Shown here: positions 16,902 through 24,916 of the stretch, in pieces
Layout of the letters: every line of letters begins with the position of its first letter
Numbering within the stretch: position 1 is the first letter of the stretch
IMG/VR virus record: IMGVR_UViG_3300048091_000082
Span: 1-36,463 of that record
Source of the DNA: a virus
Direction: 5' to 3' (one strand)
DNA: 36,463 bases
Program-made: the position numbers and the translations under genes
Notes under the pieces: generated by a model
What the model was told of the DNA's origin: nothing
Database searches by the model: none
Seen by the model: the letters and a program-made list of their open reading frames with translations, nothing else

Positions 16902-17134
16902 TACGCACCTTCCGTTTCAGTGGTTGCGGATGGCGCGGCTTCGGCAGGCTGCTCGGCCTGCCCCGACTGCGCCGCTTGTTCGGCCTGGTGCCGCTCGGCC
17001 GTTTCGGGCGTTGGCGTGCGCAAGCCCGTCCCCGGGTCGAACACGTAACTGCCGCCCTTGCCGGCGTGCTCGTCTTTGGCGAGCACGTCTGCCGCGGTTT
17101 GCACCGCAGCCTGGACTGCTGGAGGTTTCTTCAT
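16901..17134 (-). CDS. Small acidic, low-complexity protein before the tail tube
   Basis: The 77-residue protein has a short ordered-looking start (AVQTAADVLAKDEHAGKGGSYVFDP) and a tail rich in Glu, Gln, Ala and Pro (AEQAAQSGQAEQPAEAAPS) that should be disordered. The ribosome site is very strong (GGAAGGAAGGT before ATG 17134), implying high expression. It lies between tail terminator and tube genes. No function is recognised; comparable small proteins in this place may be decoration or assembly factors. Confidence 0.7.
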   Translation of the reverse strand: MKKPPAVQAAVQTAADVLAKDEHAGKGGSYVFDPGTGLRTPTPETAERHQAEQAAQSGQAEQPAEAAPSATTETEGA

Positions 17135-17144
17135 ACCTTCCTTC

Positions 17145-17173
17145 CAAAATAAAAGAGCCCGCTTTGAGCGGGC
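17145..17173 (-). terminator. Terminator-like hairpin inside the late operon
   Basis: On the minus strand GCCCGCT-CAA-AGCGGGC is a 7-bp perfect stem followed by TCTTTTATTTT. It separates the DUF3168-type gene from the small acidic gene and the tail tube gene. Confidence 0.65.
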
Positions 17174-17193
17174 CGGGTTTCGAGAGGTGTTGC

Positions 17194-17553
17194 TTATCGC
17201 CGGGTGCGGACCCGGAAATTCTGCACGTAGGCGTAGACGCTGGCGTCGCCCTCGTATGCGGCATCGCCGCCGCCTTCGTAGCTCATGAATCCGGGGATGG
17301 CTTCCATCGCCGCGATGATCTGGTCGCGGAGGCGGTCCGCGCCCACGATCTCGATCTTCGACTTGGCCATCGTCGCCACCATGATGTCGTGCATCTCGTA
17401 GCCTGCACCCATCACCCAGCCCTTCTCCGGTTCGGAGTCGACCTCGAACACCACCGCCGGCCAGGTTGGCGCTTCGGGCAGCTCGACGGCGTAGGTGTTC
17501 GGCAGGATGGCGGACAGGGCCGCGTAGACGGTTTCTTCGATACTGGTGCTCAC
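17194..17553 (-). CDS. DUF3168-type tail terminator (tail completion) protein
   Basis: The 119-residue protein matches the character of gp17/gpU-type tail completion proteins: a helical start (SIEETVYAALSAILPN), VYAVELPEAPTWPAVVFE-like core with conserved prolines, and RVRTRR at the end. Such proteins cap the tail and join it to the head. The start is GTG at 17553, overlapping the TGA of the previous gene (GTGA). It is the normal length for the family. Confidence 0.75.
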   Translation of the reverse strand: MSTSIEETVYAALSAILPNTYAVELPEAPTWPAVVFEVDSEPEKGWVMGAGYEMHDIMVATMAKSKIEIVGADRLRDQIIAAMEAIPGFMSYEGGGDAAYEGDASVYAYVQNFRVRTRR

Positions 17554-18071
17554 TTGGCGTTCATCCTTTCAATGGCGGCAGCGAGCCGCCTTGCCATCGC
17601 TTCCAGCGCCTCGGCCTGCTTGTTCTCGAGCGCCGGCGCGATGTATGGCATCGCCTCGACCTTCGACCGGAGCGCATTCCGGCGTTTGCCGTTGCCGTGG
17701 TAGACGTTGCGCCCGGCCTCGAGGAACCACCAGTAGAACGGGTCGTCGATGTAGCGCCTGGTGACGCGGCCGGACTTTCCAACGGCCAGCAGCGACGGCG
17801 CCTTCCTGCCCATCCATCGACCGTGCCGCACGCCCAGGTTGTACTGGGTGACGCCGTCCGGTGCGCGATCGCGCTTGATCACGATGTTCTTGATCAGGGC
17901 GCCGGTTTTGCGCAGCCCCTGCTGCTGCGCCAGGCCGCGCGCTTCCTTGCGCAGCACGCCGCCGGCGCTGGCCACCATGAGGCGCGACGTGCGCGTTTTC
18001 ATGTCGTCCTTCACCTCGGCGAACGCGCGCCGCAGCTCGCCCAACCCCTCGATCTTCGTCGACGCCGGCAT
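17550..18071 (-). CDS. HK97 gp10-type head-tail connector protein
   Basis: The 173-residue protein has the features of HK97 gp10-like tail components: a basic helical start (LRRAFAEVKDDMKTRTSRLM), then KEARGLAQQQGLRKTGALIKN and a basic core (DRAPDGVTQYNLGVRHGR, DPFYWWFLEAGRNVYHGNG). It starts right after the stop of the head-closure gene with no gap and overlaps the next gene by four bases. It acts at the neck, between portal ring and tail. Confidence 0.85.
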   Translation of the reverse strand: MPASTKIEGLGELRRAFAEVKDDMKTRTSRLMVASAGGVLRKEARGLAQQQGLRKTGALIKNIVIKRDRAPDGVTQYNLGVRHGRWMGRKAPSLLAVGKSGRVTRRYIDDPFYWWFLEAGRNVYHGNGKRRNALRSKVEAMPYIAPALENKQAEALEAMARRLAAAIERMNAK

Positions 18072-18410
18072 CTAGTCCGCCAGAGCCGTGCCGGTGTCGC
18101 AGGTCAGGATCATCTTCCAGTTCTGCTCGTTCCAGTTGTTGACGTGCCGGATGTTGTAGTACGCACCGTTGTAGACCACGCGCATCCGCTCGTTCACGTC
18201 GGGGTGGTAGCGGATCGTGATCTCGGTGCGCGCGATCGCGGCCTGGCCGCCGTGCGCCGTGCTGCGCTTTTCTTCGCCGGACAGGTTGCGGATCCCCGCC
18301 CATACCTCGTCGAAGTCGGCCCACACTTTGGTGGCGCCGCCGGCGGCGTCCTTGCCCTGCGTGCACGTCTGCAGTACAACCAGCTTGTTGAGTCCTGCGG
18401 AGAACGCCAT
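18072..18410 (-). CDS. Head-closure (head-tail adaptor) protein
   Basis: The 112-residue protein resembles SPP1 gp16/HK97-type head-tail adaptors: a start of the form MAFSAGLNKLVVLQT, a central DEVWAGIRNLSGEEK with the common W-A-x-I, then ARTEITIRYHPDVNERMRVVYN and YNIRHVNNWNEQNW. These small beta-barrel proteins form the ring that closes the filled head. The position between the gp6-like and gp10-like genes supports this. The gap upstream (18411-18447) carries palindrome copy B. Confidence 0.85.
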   Translation of the reverse strand: MAFSAGLNKLVVLQTCTQGKDAAGGATKVWADFDEVWAGIRNLSGEEKRSTAHGGQAAIARTEITIRYHPDVNERMRVVYNGAYYNIRHVNNWNEQNWKMILTCDTGTALAD

Positions 18411-18428
18411 CTGCTAACTCCAGGTTGC

Positions 18429-18444
18429 GTGCAGACGTCTGCAC
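18429..18444. repeat. Dispersed palindrome, copy B (perfect)
   Basis: GTGCAGACGTCTGCAC is a perfect 16-bp palindrome, lying in the 37-base gap between two head-tail connector genes, three bases after a stop codon. It is the best copy of the family and the only one with no mismatch in either half. Confidence 0.9.
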
Positions 18445-18447
18445 TGG

Positions 18448-19008
18448 TCAGGAATAGACACGGTAATCATCGAGCATGCTGTCGATGAAACTGGTCTTGT
18501 ACGGTTTGCCGACAGTCGGCGGGAAGTTGCCGGCATCCGGTTCAAACATCTCCGCCACCTTCGCCAGCAGGTACAGCTTGATGTCCGATGGCGTGCTGGT
18601 GGCGTCCGCGCCATACCCGCAGGTTGTCATGATCTCGACGGCATCCGGCCGGTTGTACGTGGTCGGCCACCCGGCGCCGGCTGCCGGCAGCAGCTGGTCG
18701 CCGACGACGCGGTAGCTGGCTGGGTCAAGCAGCTGCAGCACGTTGTCGCGGTCGTAGAACTTAACCTGGTTGACCGACACCACAGGCGGGAAAGCGAGCA
18801 GGATCTCGGGCGCAAAGCCCGGGATGATCTGCTTCCAGTCCTGCTGCATCAGCGAGCGCCGCATCAGCTTCTCGGCGTTACGGGTGATGCCACGTATCCA
18901 GGCTTCGAGAGCCGCGTCCTGCCGGTTCCCGCTGATGCGCATGTTGGCTTTAACCTCGTCGAGCGAGACCGCCAGCGCGGTAGCTGGCGTAACGAGGACC
19001 GGCATCAT
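18448..19008 (-). CDS. gp6-like head-tail connector protein
   Basis: The 186-residue protein has the all-helical pattern of HK97 gp6-like connectors, which form a ring under the portal: LDEVKANMRISGNRQDAALE at the start, RNAEKLMRRSLMQQDWKQ, then a beta hairpin with VNQVKFYDRDNVLQLLDP and YRVVGDQLLPA, and YLLAKVAEMFEPD near the end. Its ATG at 19008 overlaps the stop of the preceding gene. The order capsid, small gene, gp6, adaptor, gp10, terminator is the standard one. Confidence 0.88.
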   Translation of the reverse strand: MMPVLVTPATALAVSLDEVKANMRISGNRQDAALEAWIRGITRNAEKLMRRSLMQQDWKQIIPGFAPEILLAFPPVVSVNQVKFYDRDNVLQLLDPASYRVVGDQLLPAAGAGWPTTYNRPDAVEIMTTCGYGADATSTPSDIKLYLLAKVAEMFEPDAGNFPPTVGKPYKTSFIDSMLDDYRVYS

Positions 19009-19367
19009 TTTGTAGCGTCGTCCGCAAGTGCGCCCTGTGCCGCAGGAGCGTCACCCTCCGCGCCGGCCGGCCCGTCAACTGGCGCCGCACCAGCGGGTGC
19101 ACCACCATTGCCAGCCGGTGGCGATGCCGGATCCTGCGGCGTCGACGACTTCCCGTTCTTCTTCGGCGCCGTAGCCGCTTTCGGTTTGCTGGTCTCAGCC
19201 GGATTCTTCGGAGCCGCAGCGGGTGCCTTGACATACTCGGCTGCTTTGCAATCCTCCACCAGGTGCTTTGCAAACGCAGCATCAGTGCGCAACATGGCGC
19301 CGGTGTTCAGCGTACCGTGCGCAGCCGTCACCACTTGGCAGAGAATCTTTACTTGAACTTGTTCCAT
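19005..19367 (-). CDS. Hypothetical protein with Pro/Ala-rich tail, after the capsid gene
   Basis: The 120-residue protein starts with an ordered part (MEQVQVKILCQVVTAAHGTL to about residue 50, AAFAKHLVEDCKAAEYV) and ends in a long Pro/Ala/Gly/Lys-rich tail. I use ATG 19367 because AGGAGAGCTCG precedes it; a longer frame to 19400 would include the hairpin at 19384. Short proteins in this place are often capsid-associated, but no family is recognised. It overlaps the gp6-like gene (ATGA). Confidence 0.7.
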   Translation of the reverse strand: MEQVQVKILCQVVTAAHGTLNTGAMLRTDAAFAKHLVEDCKAAEYVKAPAAAPKNPAETSKPKAATAPKKNGKSSTPQDPASPPAGNGGAPAGAAPVDGPAGAEGDAPAAQGALADDATK

Positions 19368-19383
19368 CGAGCTCTCCTGTTGA

Positions 19384-19413
19384 GCAGGGCCGCTTGGCAT
19401 ACAGCGGCCCTGC
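19384..19413. other. Strong 11-bp stem-loop after the capsid gene
   Basis: GCAGGGCCGCT (19384-19394) pairs perfectly with AGCGGCCCTGC (19403-19413) around an 8-base loop. No T-run follows on either strand, so it is more likely to stabilise the 3' end of the capsid message than to end transcription. Confidence 0.7.
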
Positions 19414-19419
19414 GATCGA

Positions 19420-20751
19420 TTACGCCGGGGTCAGGTCGCCGTAACGCGCGGCGGCTGGCTTCTCGACGGTCAGCGCGAGGCGGCGCTCGGCACGGATCGT
19501 GATCAGGCCGGTGGTGAAGTTGTCACCGTCCGAGTCGGACAACGCGATGCCGACCGATTCGCGGTCATGCAGCGTGGCCGCCTGTGCCAGGTTGCCGACC
19601 CAGACCATGTCCACCGGGACCGAGTTGCTGGCCACGACTGGCAGGCCGAACAACGTCGGGGGCACCGATGAGCCCGGGTCGCCCAGGAGGTAGCGGCCCT
19701 GCCCGTCTTTGGTCAGGCGCATGGTCCACCAGTCGATCGTGTTGAGGACGATCACGTCTGCCGGGTAATCGGCGGCAGCGCAGTCACCGATCATCTTGCC
19801 GATGATGTCGAAGCGGTTGGTTGGCGACAGCCCGAGCGCGGTCAGGCTGGCCGCGGTGTAGCCGTGCGGTGTGAAGTTGCCAGCGAGCGCCAAGCCCGAG
19901 ATGTTTCCCCCGGCGCCGTTGCCGGCGAACAGCTGCCCTTCCACGCGCAGGTCCACGCCGTAGATCATGCGGCGGTTGATGTACGCGGCGAGCGCTGCGT
20001 TGTCCATCGCCATCTGACGGGTGATCTTCACGAAGTGCGAAACCGTGCTCACCGGCATGGTGCCCGGGGTGAAGGTGATCGAGCTTTGCGGCTTGGCAGT
20101 GCCCTCGGCCGTTTCGGCGGCGGCGTTGGTGAAGACGTTCTCGCGCACCCAGTCGATGGCGTTGGCCGAGGTCGGGATCTTCGTCAGCAGGGCTTCCAGT
20201 GTGAACACGCGGAACGCGCCTTCCACCACACCCGGGCGGCGCTCGCTGAACGTGTTCGCGACGGCGTTGGATACCGTATTTTTGACTTCGCCGTAGACCT
20301 TCAGGCGGCCGTCCGCCTTCATGAAGTTGTCGTACGATCCGCTCTTGGTGAACAGTGCGCCGGCGGTTTCATCCACTGGCGTATCGTCACCGCCTGCGCT
20401 GGCTTTCTGTTCCAGCTGGACGAGCCGGTCAGCCAGCGTGCGCTGCTCGACACCGAGGTTCTCGATGGCGGTTTTGGTTTCCTGGGTGACTTTGCCCAGG
20501 TTTTTCATTTCTTCGTTCGCCTTCGCCGACATCTGCTCGAGCTTCTTGTCGACGCCGTCGAGCGCCTGCATGATCTTCATGTCCATCTCGCCGACGAAGC
20601 CCAAGCCGGACAGCGCTGCAGCACCGTCGGGGTGGCTGGCAATGAAATGCTGGACATCCACACCGCAGGCTTGTGCCGTGACGGCGACAGCGAGCAGCCC
20701 CAAAATCACCGCTGCGCGCAGCGGGATGCCAAACAAGGTTTTGCGTTTCAT
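19420..20751 (-). CDS. HK97-type major capsid protein with an unusual hydrophobic N-terminus
   Basis: The 443-residue protein has the HK97 capsid plan: a helical scaffold-like delta region (about 56-125, KIMQALDGVDKKLEQMSAK), then the head domain from about 130 with the usual end motifs (DRESVGIALSDSDGDNFTTG, ITIRAERRLALTVEKPAA). It follows portal and protease. Odd feature: the start supported by GAGG (ATG 20751) gives a basic, hydrophobic leader (KRK, then RAAVILGLLAVAVTAQAC to Cys29) like a signal or membrane segment. Internal ATGs at 20586 (Met56) or Met58 would give an ordinary capsid but have poor ribosome sites. Residues before the protease cut are probably removed. Confidence 0.88.
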   Translation of the reverse strand: MKRKTLFGIPLRAAVILGLLAVAVTAQACGVDVQHFIASHPDGAAALSGLGFVGEMDMKIMQALDGVDKKLEQMSAKANEEMKNLGKVTQETKTAIENLGVEQRTLADRLVQLEQKASAGGDDTPVDETAGALFTKSGSYDNFMKADGRLKVYGEVKNTVSNAVANTFSERRPGVVEGAFRVFTLEALLTKIPTSANAIDWVRENVFTNAAAETAEGTAKPQSSITFTPGTMPVSTVSHFVKITRQMAMDNAALAAYINRRMIYGVDLRVEGQLFAGNGAGGNISGLALAGNFTPHGYTAASLTALGLSPTNRFDIIGKMIGDCAAADYPADVIVLNTIDWWTMRLTKDGQGRYLLGDPGSSVPPTLFGLPVVASNSVPVDMVWVGNLAQAATLHDRESVGIALSDSDGDNFTTGLITIRAERRLALTVEKPAAARYGDLTPA

Positions 20752-20761
20752 GTATTTCCTC

Positions 20762-20785
20762 AAAAAGAAAACCGCCTTTCGGCGG
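20762..20785 (-). terminator. Terminator-like hairpin before the capsid gene
   Basis: On the minus strand CCGCC-GAAA-GGCGG, a stem with a stable GAAA tetraloop, is followed by TTTTCTTTTT. It lies between protease and capsid genes, just before the capsid ribosome site. Confidence 0.75.
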
Positions 20786-20814
20786 CAGTGGTTGCAACAG
20801 GGTGGGTGTGTTCG

Positions 20815-21486
20815 CTAGCTCGCCAATTTGGTGAGGCGCTCCAGCAATTCGGCTTGGAACTTCGCTTGATCCGGCCCGTCGGCATCCCGCTCGCCGAACA
20901 GGATCTTTGCGCGAGCGGTCAGTGCCTGTGCCGCTCCTTTCGTGAACCCTCCTACGTCCCGTAGCAGGGCCTCGAAATCTCGTATCGTTTCCACCTGGGC
21001 GATCTCTTCCGCGTAAGCCTTCACGCTTGTCAGGTCCACCCGGGCAAAGGTATCGGCGGGGTACGTGACGATCGAGGATTCGGGCAGCCGCGCCACCTTC
21101 TTGATCGTGCGCCCGGTCGGCGTTTCCTGATAGTCGCCCTTGGCCAGGCTGTACCCGATCGAGATCCCGTCCACCGTGCCGTGCTTGAGTGCAGCCCGGA
21201 CTTCCGTCGCCAGCGAGTTGCCTGGGGTGAACTCACCCGTCAGCAGCAGCCCGTAATCGTCCTCGACCGCCTTCACCCACTTGCCGATGGGGACCGCGTA
21301 CTTGTCGTGGTTGAAGAACATCTTCGGCAAGCCGTTGACCTTCAGCGTTTCCTTGTACGCGCCCTTGACGATGGTGTCGCCGTACGAATCCACATTCCCG
21401 AAGGTCGATGCGTAACCGATGAAGGTGTTGTCGTCGGCCTCCAGCTTGAATTGGGTGTCGCCGATTGGGAGTAACTTGTGTGGCAT
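20815..21486 (-). CDS. HK97-type prohead protease
   Basis: The 223-residue enzyme cleaves the delta region from the capsid protein inside the prohead and then itself. Motifs of the S78/U35 family are visible: FIGYASTFGNVDSYGD (22-37), MFFNHD with the presumed catalytic His60, and HGTVDGISIGY with the presumed nucleophile Ser109, followed by VARLPESSIVTYPA. It lies between portal and capsid genes as usual, and its ribosome site (AAAGGA) overlaps the portal stop. Confidence 0.95.
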   Translation of the reverse strand: MPHKLLPIGDTQFKLEADDNTFIGYASTFGNVDSYGDTIVKGAYKETLKVNGLPKMFFNHDKYAVPIGKWVKAVEDDYGLLLTGEFTPGNSLATEVRAALKHGTVDGISIGYSLAKGDYQETPTGRTIKKVARLPESSIVTYPADTFARVDLTSVKAYAEEIAQVETIRDFEALLRDVGGFTKGAAQALTARAKILFGERDADGPDQAKFQAELLERLTKLAS

Positions 21487-21495
21487 GTTTTTCCT

Positions 21496-22728
21496 TTATT
21501 GAGCAATTGCACTGCCATTGCCGCCGGACGCGACAACCTTCCCCAGCATCGTGAGCGGGACCAGATTCGACTGGGCCGTCAGCTCGTCACCGCCGTCGAT
21601 CGGCGGGTCGTTCTCCAGCTGCCTGCATTCGTTGCGGGTCTTGATGCCGTTCTGCGTCGCCTGGGCATACACGGCCATCCGATCCTTCAAGTTGCCGCGC
21701 AGCAGAGCATCGAGGTTGAACTCGGCCGTCATGGTGGCGCGCTGGCGCGGCGTCATCACGCGCTTGCGCACGCCCTGCTCGATGTTGATCAGCAGTGGCC
21801 GGATCGCCAGCGTGTAGAAGCCGGACACGAGCTGCTCGATGCCCGAGCCCCAGGCCGTGACGTTGCTGTGGTGGACCAGCACCGGCGGGGTGTCGTACCA
21901 GCGGCACAGCTCTTCGACGCCGTACTTCCTGGTCTCGAGCAGCTGCTGCTGTTCCGGCGTCATGGTCAGCTGCTGGTACTGCATGTTCGCCTCGAGCAGG
22001 TGCAGGCGACTGGTGCTGCCTTCGCCCATGTCGGCGAAGTTCTGCTTGACCGCCTTGCGCTGGTCGGCATTGAGCACCTTGTCGATCATCAGGATGCCGG
22101 CAGGCTTACCGCCGGAGCCGAACAGCTTGCTCGCATCGGCCTGGGCCTTGCTGGCCTCGTCGAGGCCGGCGCGCATGAATTCCAGCTTGTCCATGCCGGT
22201 GGTGCCGTTGCCCAGGTTCTTCAGGACGTAGACGCTGGACTCGTCCAGTACCGCCACGTCGTTGCCGAACCGGTAGAGGTACACCATCGAGCCGCCAGGC
22301 AGCACGCGCGCCTCGACTTGGGCGGCCGGCATCGGCCACAGCGCCACCGCCTCGCCGTTGACATCGCGGTCGATGCGCGCGTAGCCGTTGCCGCGCAGGT
22401 CGTGGTTCATCACCAGCGCGCGCCAGAACTCGAACGGTGTCATCCGTGAATTCGGCGACTCGTGCAGCAGCGTGTACAGCCTGCTCAGCCGTGCAAGATC
22501 CTTTTGCCCCGCGCGCTGCTCGTAGACGAAGAACGGAAGGCTGGCGACGGTCGTCGCACGGCGGTCGATGCAGGCCCACACTGTGCTGATCTGCAGCGCG
22601 GCATCCACGCTGATGCTCGGCGTGTCGGGCACCAGCGTGGCACTCGGCGCCGCGTTCTGCGGCCCCGGGACTTCCGCGATCGCCGTGCCACCGCCCCACC
22701 AGGTGCGTAGTGAGCTAAGAATGTTCAT
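21496..22728 (-). CDS. HK97-type portal protein
   Basis: The 410-residue protein forms the twelve-fold ring through which DNA enters. It shows the family pattern: VWACIDRRATTVASLPF (49-65), a conserved HDLRGNGYARIDRDVNG, YVLKNLGNGTTGMDKLEFMR, the core AGILMIDKVLNADQRKAVK, and the wing/stem FGIxxx-like EELCRWYDTPPVLVHHSN. Its ATG overlaps the terminase stop (ATGA), tying portal to terminase expression. Full length for the family. Confidence 0.95.
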   Translation of the reverse strand: MNILSSLRTWWGGGTAIAEVPGPQNAAPSATLVPDTPSISVDAALQISTVWACIDRRATTVASLPFFVYEQRAGQKDLARLSRLYTLLHESPNSRMTPFEFWRALVMNHDLRGNGYARIDRDVNGEAVALWPMPAAQVEARVLPGGSMVYLYRFGNDVAVLDESSVYVLKNLGNGTTGMDKLEFMRAGLDEASKAQADASKLFGSGGKPAGILMIDKVLNADQRKAVKQNFADMGEGSTSRLHLLEANMQYQQLTMTPEQQQLLETRKYGVEELCRWYDTPPVLVHHSNVTAWGSGIEQLVSGFYTLAIRPLLINIEQGVRKRVMTPRQRATMTAEFNLDALLRGNLKDRMAVYAQATQNGIKTRNECRQLENDPPIDGGDELTAQSNLVPLTMLGKVVASGGNGSAIAQ

Positions 22729-24572
22729 GAGGTAACCGGGTCAAAAATTGCGTCATCGAGATTCCCTTGTTCTTCGTAGTAGCTGGCCCGGCTCAGTGCC
22801 ATGACGGAGGCCACGATCCCATCGATGCGACCGTTGTCGTTCGACTTCTTTTTGTCCGGGCGGAAGTTGCCGTTCGAGTCGAACAGCAACGCGGTATTCA
22901 TTGCACACCAGCGGAGCACAGGGTTCCCGCCATGGTTCAGCAGGAAGCCATACACCAGCTCTTCGAGGCGCTTGCTGCCGGGGTGCATGCCGCCGGTGTT
23001 CTGCGGGATCTCCACCAGTGGGGCATCCGCCTCGATCAGTTCGTTGGCCAGCTGCAGCGCGTTCCACTTGTCGTAGCCGATCTCGACCACGTCGTATTCC
23101 TTGAGCGACTGCAGGATCCGCTGCCGCACTGGCGTGTAGTCGGTCACGTTGCCCGGCGTGCCGGTGATCCAGCCGGCCTCCTGCCATGCCTTGTAAGGCG
23201 CGGCGTCGTCGTGCTCTTGCGAGTCGATCTTCTCTTGCGGGCACCAGAACCAGATCAGCACGTGCCAGCTTTCGTCGCCGCCTGTCGGCGGAAAGAACAG
23301 CGCGTAGGCCGTCAGGTCACGCGTCGATGCCAGGTCGAGCCCACCGAAGCAGCGCCGGCCCTTCAGCTTTGCCGGGTCAAACTTCTTGCCGCCCTTGTCC
23401 CATACGCTCAGATCGAACCAGCCCTCGGCGCTGTTGCACCAGACGTTCAAGTCCTTGGTCAGGAAGTTGGCACGCGCGCCCGGCAGCGCCGCAGCCTTGC
23501 GCGCCATGCCGCGCATGTAGGCCAGCGTCTTTGACTTGCCGAGGCCGGGGTTCGCCTTGTACCAGGCCGCCTCGCTGAACGGGTCGTCGCCTTCATCGAG
23601 CGTGTAGATGTAGCCGAAGATATCGTCGTCGACGCGCTTCCCTTCCAACACGGAGATCAGGTACGAACGAACCTCGGTGCAGATCCCATCGAGGATGAAA
23701 CCAGCGGTCGTGATCGCGGACAGCAGCGGCTGCTTACGTGCGCCGAGCGCCGTCTCCATCACGTCCCACACATCGCGGTGCCGTTGAGCGTGCAGCTCAT
23801 CGAACAGGATCGCGGACGGGTTCAGGCCGTCCAGGTTCTCCGCGTTGGCCGGCAGCGGTGCGAACACGGAGGTATCGAGCTCAACACGCTCCTGGTTCAA
23901 TCCGCTGTGTACCTTGAACGACCGGGCCGCACCCGGCGATCGCCGCACCCAGCGCTTGATGTTGTCAAACGCCGGCTTGAAGACGGTCATCGCCTGGGCG
24001 CGCGTGGTCGCGACTGCGTACACCTCGGCGCCGATCTCGCCGTCCATCGAAAACAGGTAGGCGCCCTGCGGTCCCTTCCACGTGCTCTTGCCGTTCTTCC
24101 GTGCCACCTCTTCATAGCCTCGGTTGAACCTGCGGCCGCCGTCTTCGGCGCGGCGCCAGCCGTACAGCACGGCGGTCCAGAACTTCTGCCAAGGATCGAG
24201 CAGGATCGGCGTGCCCGCCAGCGGCCCCTTGATGTGGGTGAAGAACTTCTCGATGTACTCGATGATGTGCCAGCTGTATGCCGGCGCGAACACCAGGCCG
24301 CGCGCCGGGCCCTTCACCAGGTCAACGTAGTGCCGCATCACGGCAAGGTAGACGAAGCGGCACGAGGGGATCTCGCCGCGCAGAACTGGCAGGCCGTAAG
24401 CCTCATCCCATTCGTGCAGCACCTCGGGCGTTAATGCTGCGACCCTCTTCCTGGTAAGTTGGTGGCGTGGCTTACGAGGTCGCTGAACAGATCGTCCTGC
24501 CCGCCCTTCTCCCCCGTATCCTTTCGGACCCGCGCCAGGGACGGGATTGTCAAACACGCTTTTGGTAGCCAT
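22725..24572 (-). CDS. terL: Large terminase subunit
   Basis: The 615-residue ATPase-nuclease pumps DNA into the prohead and cuts it. The ATPase part has Walker A-like ARKNGKST (157-164) and Walker B AILFDELH (254-261, Asp258/Glu259). The RNase H-like nuclease starts at GGLDLASTRDL with Asp412 and ends with DNGRIDGIVASVMALS near the C-terminus. It is of the phage lambda-unrelated Terminase_1 type common with HK97 portals. The start at ATG 24572 gives an unusual 142-base overlap with terS; the first 45 residues are basic and look like a natural leader. Confidence 0.95.
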   Translation of the reverse strand: MATKSVFDNPVPGAGPKGYGGEGRAGRSVQRPRKPRHQLTRKRVAALTPEVLHEWDEAYGLPVLRGEIPSCRFVYLAVMRHYVDLVKGPARGLVFAPAYSWHIIEYIEKFFTHIKGPLAGTPILLDPWQKFWTAVLYGWRRAEDGGRRFNRGYEEVARKNGKSTWKGPQGAYLFSMDGEIGAEVYAVATTRAQAMTVFKPAFDNIKRWVRRSPGAARSFKVHSGLNQERVELDTSVFAPLPANAENLDGLNPSAILFDELHAQRHRDVWDVMETALGARKQPLLSAITTAGFILDGICTEVRSYLISVLEGKRVDDDIFGYIYTLDEGDDPFSEAAWYKANPGLGKSKTLAYMRGMARKAAALPGARANFLTKDLNVWCNSAEGWFDLSVWDKGGKKFDPAKLKGRRCFGGLDLASTRDLTAYALFFPPTGGDESWHVLIWFWCPQEKIDSQEHDDAAPYKAWQEAGWITGTPGNVTDYTPVRQRILQSLKEYDVVEIGYDKWNALQLANELIEADAPLVEIPQNTGGMHPGSKRLEELVYGFLLNHGGNPVLRWCAMNTALLFDSNGNFRPDKKKSNDNGRIDGIVASVMALSRASYYEEQGNLDDAIFDPVTS

Positions 24573-24916
24573 TGTCCCAACTCCATCTTGAGCCGCTTCT
24601 CATCGTCGGCCCATGGCGTCGGCGTTGACCATCCAGTCTTCGAGGTTTGCGATCGCCCCTTCTCGGCGCATTCCTTCGACGCCTTGATCCAGTCAATGAA
24701 CGTCCGCACGATCACGGCCAGCGGCATGCCGGCAGTGAGGTGCTCGATGCCAGCCGTGCGCAAGGATTCGCAGATGTACTCGTACACTTCTAGCTCCTCG
24801 GCCGTCAGGCCGATGACCGGCGGCGGGCTGGGCGACGCAACCTCGGCGGCGGATGACTTGACGGTCGATCCGCCTACCGCAGGCAGCGCGGTCGAGAATT
24901 GTGTTTTTGGGTCCAT
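24431..24916 (-). CDS. terS: Small terminase subunit, P27 family
   Basis: The 161-residue DNA-recognition subunit begins with a disordered Pro/Ser/Ala stretch (to about residue 35). It continues with the helical core TAEELEVYEYICESLRTAGI, MPLAVIVRTFIDWIKASKE and a section typical of the P27 family (LGQWLPKACLTIPSLARV) before the acidic tail. The ribosome site AAGG sits 8 bases before ATG 24916. It would bind the cos or pac region directly upstream and load the large subunit, whose gene starts inside this one. Confidence 0.9.
   Translation of the reverse strand: MDPKTQFSTALPAVGGSTVKSSAAEVASPSPPPVIGLTAEELEVYEYICESLRTAGIEHLTAGMPLAVIVRTFIDWIKASKECAEKGRSQTSKTGWSTPTPWADDEKRLKMELGQWLPKACLTIPSLARVRKDTGEKGGQDDLFSDLVSHATNLPGRGSQH

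Noticed and set aside
18361-18376. Sixth copy of the dispersed palindrome (GTGCACGTCTGCAG)
   Set aside because: Only one half matches and two central bases are missing; similar half-matches at about 17084 and 19752 occur in ordinary coding sequence.
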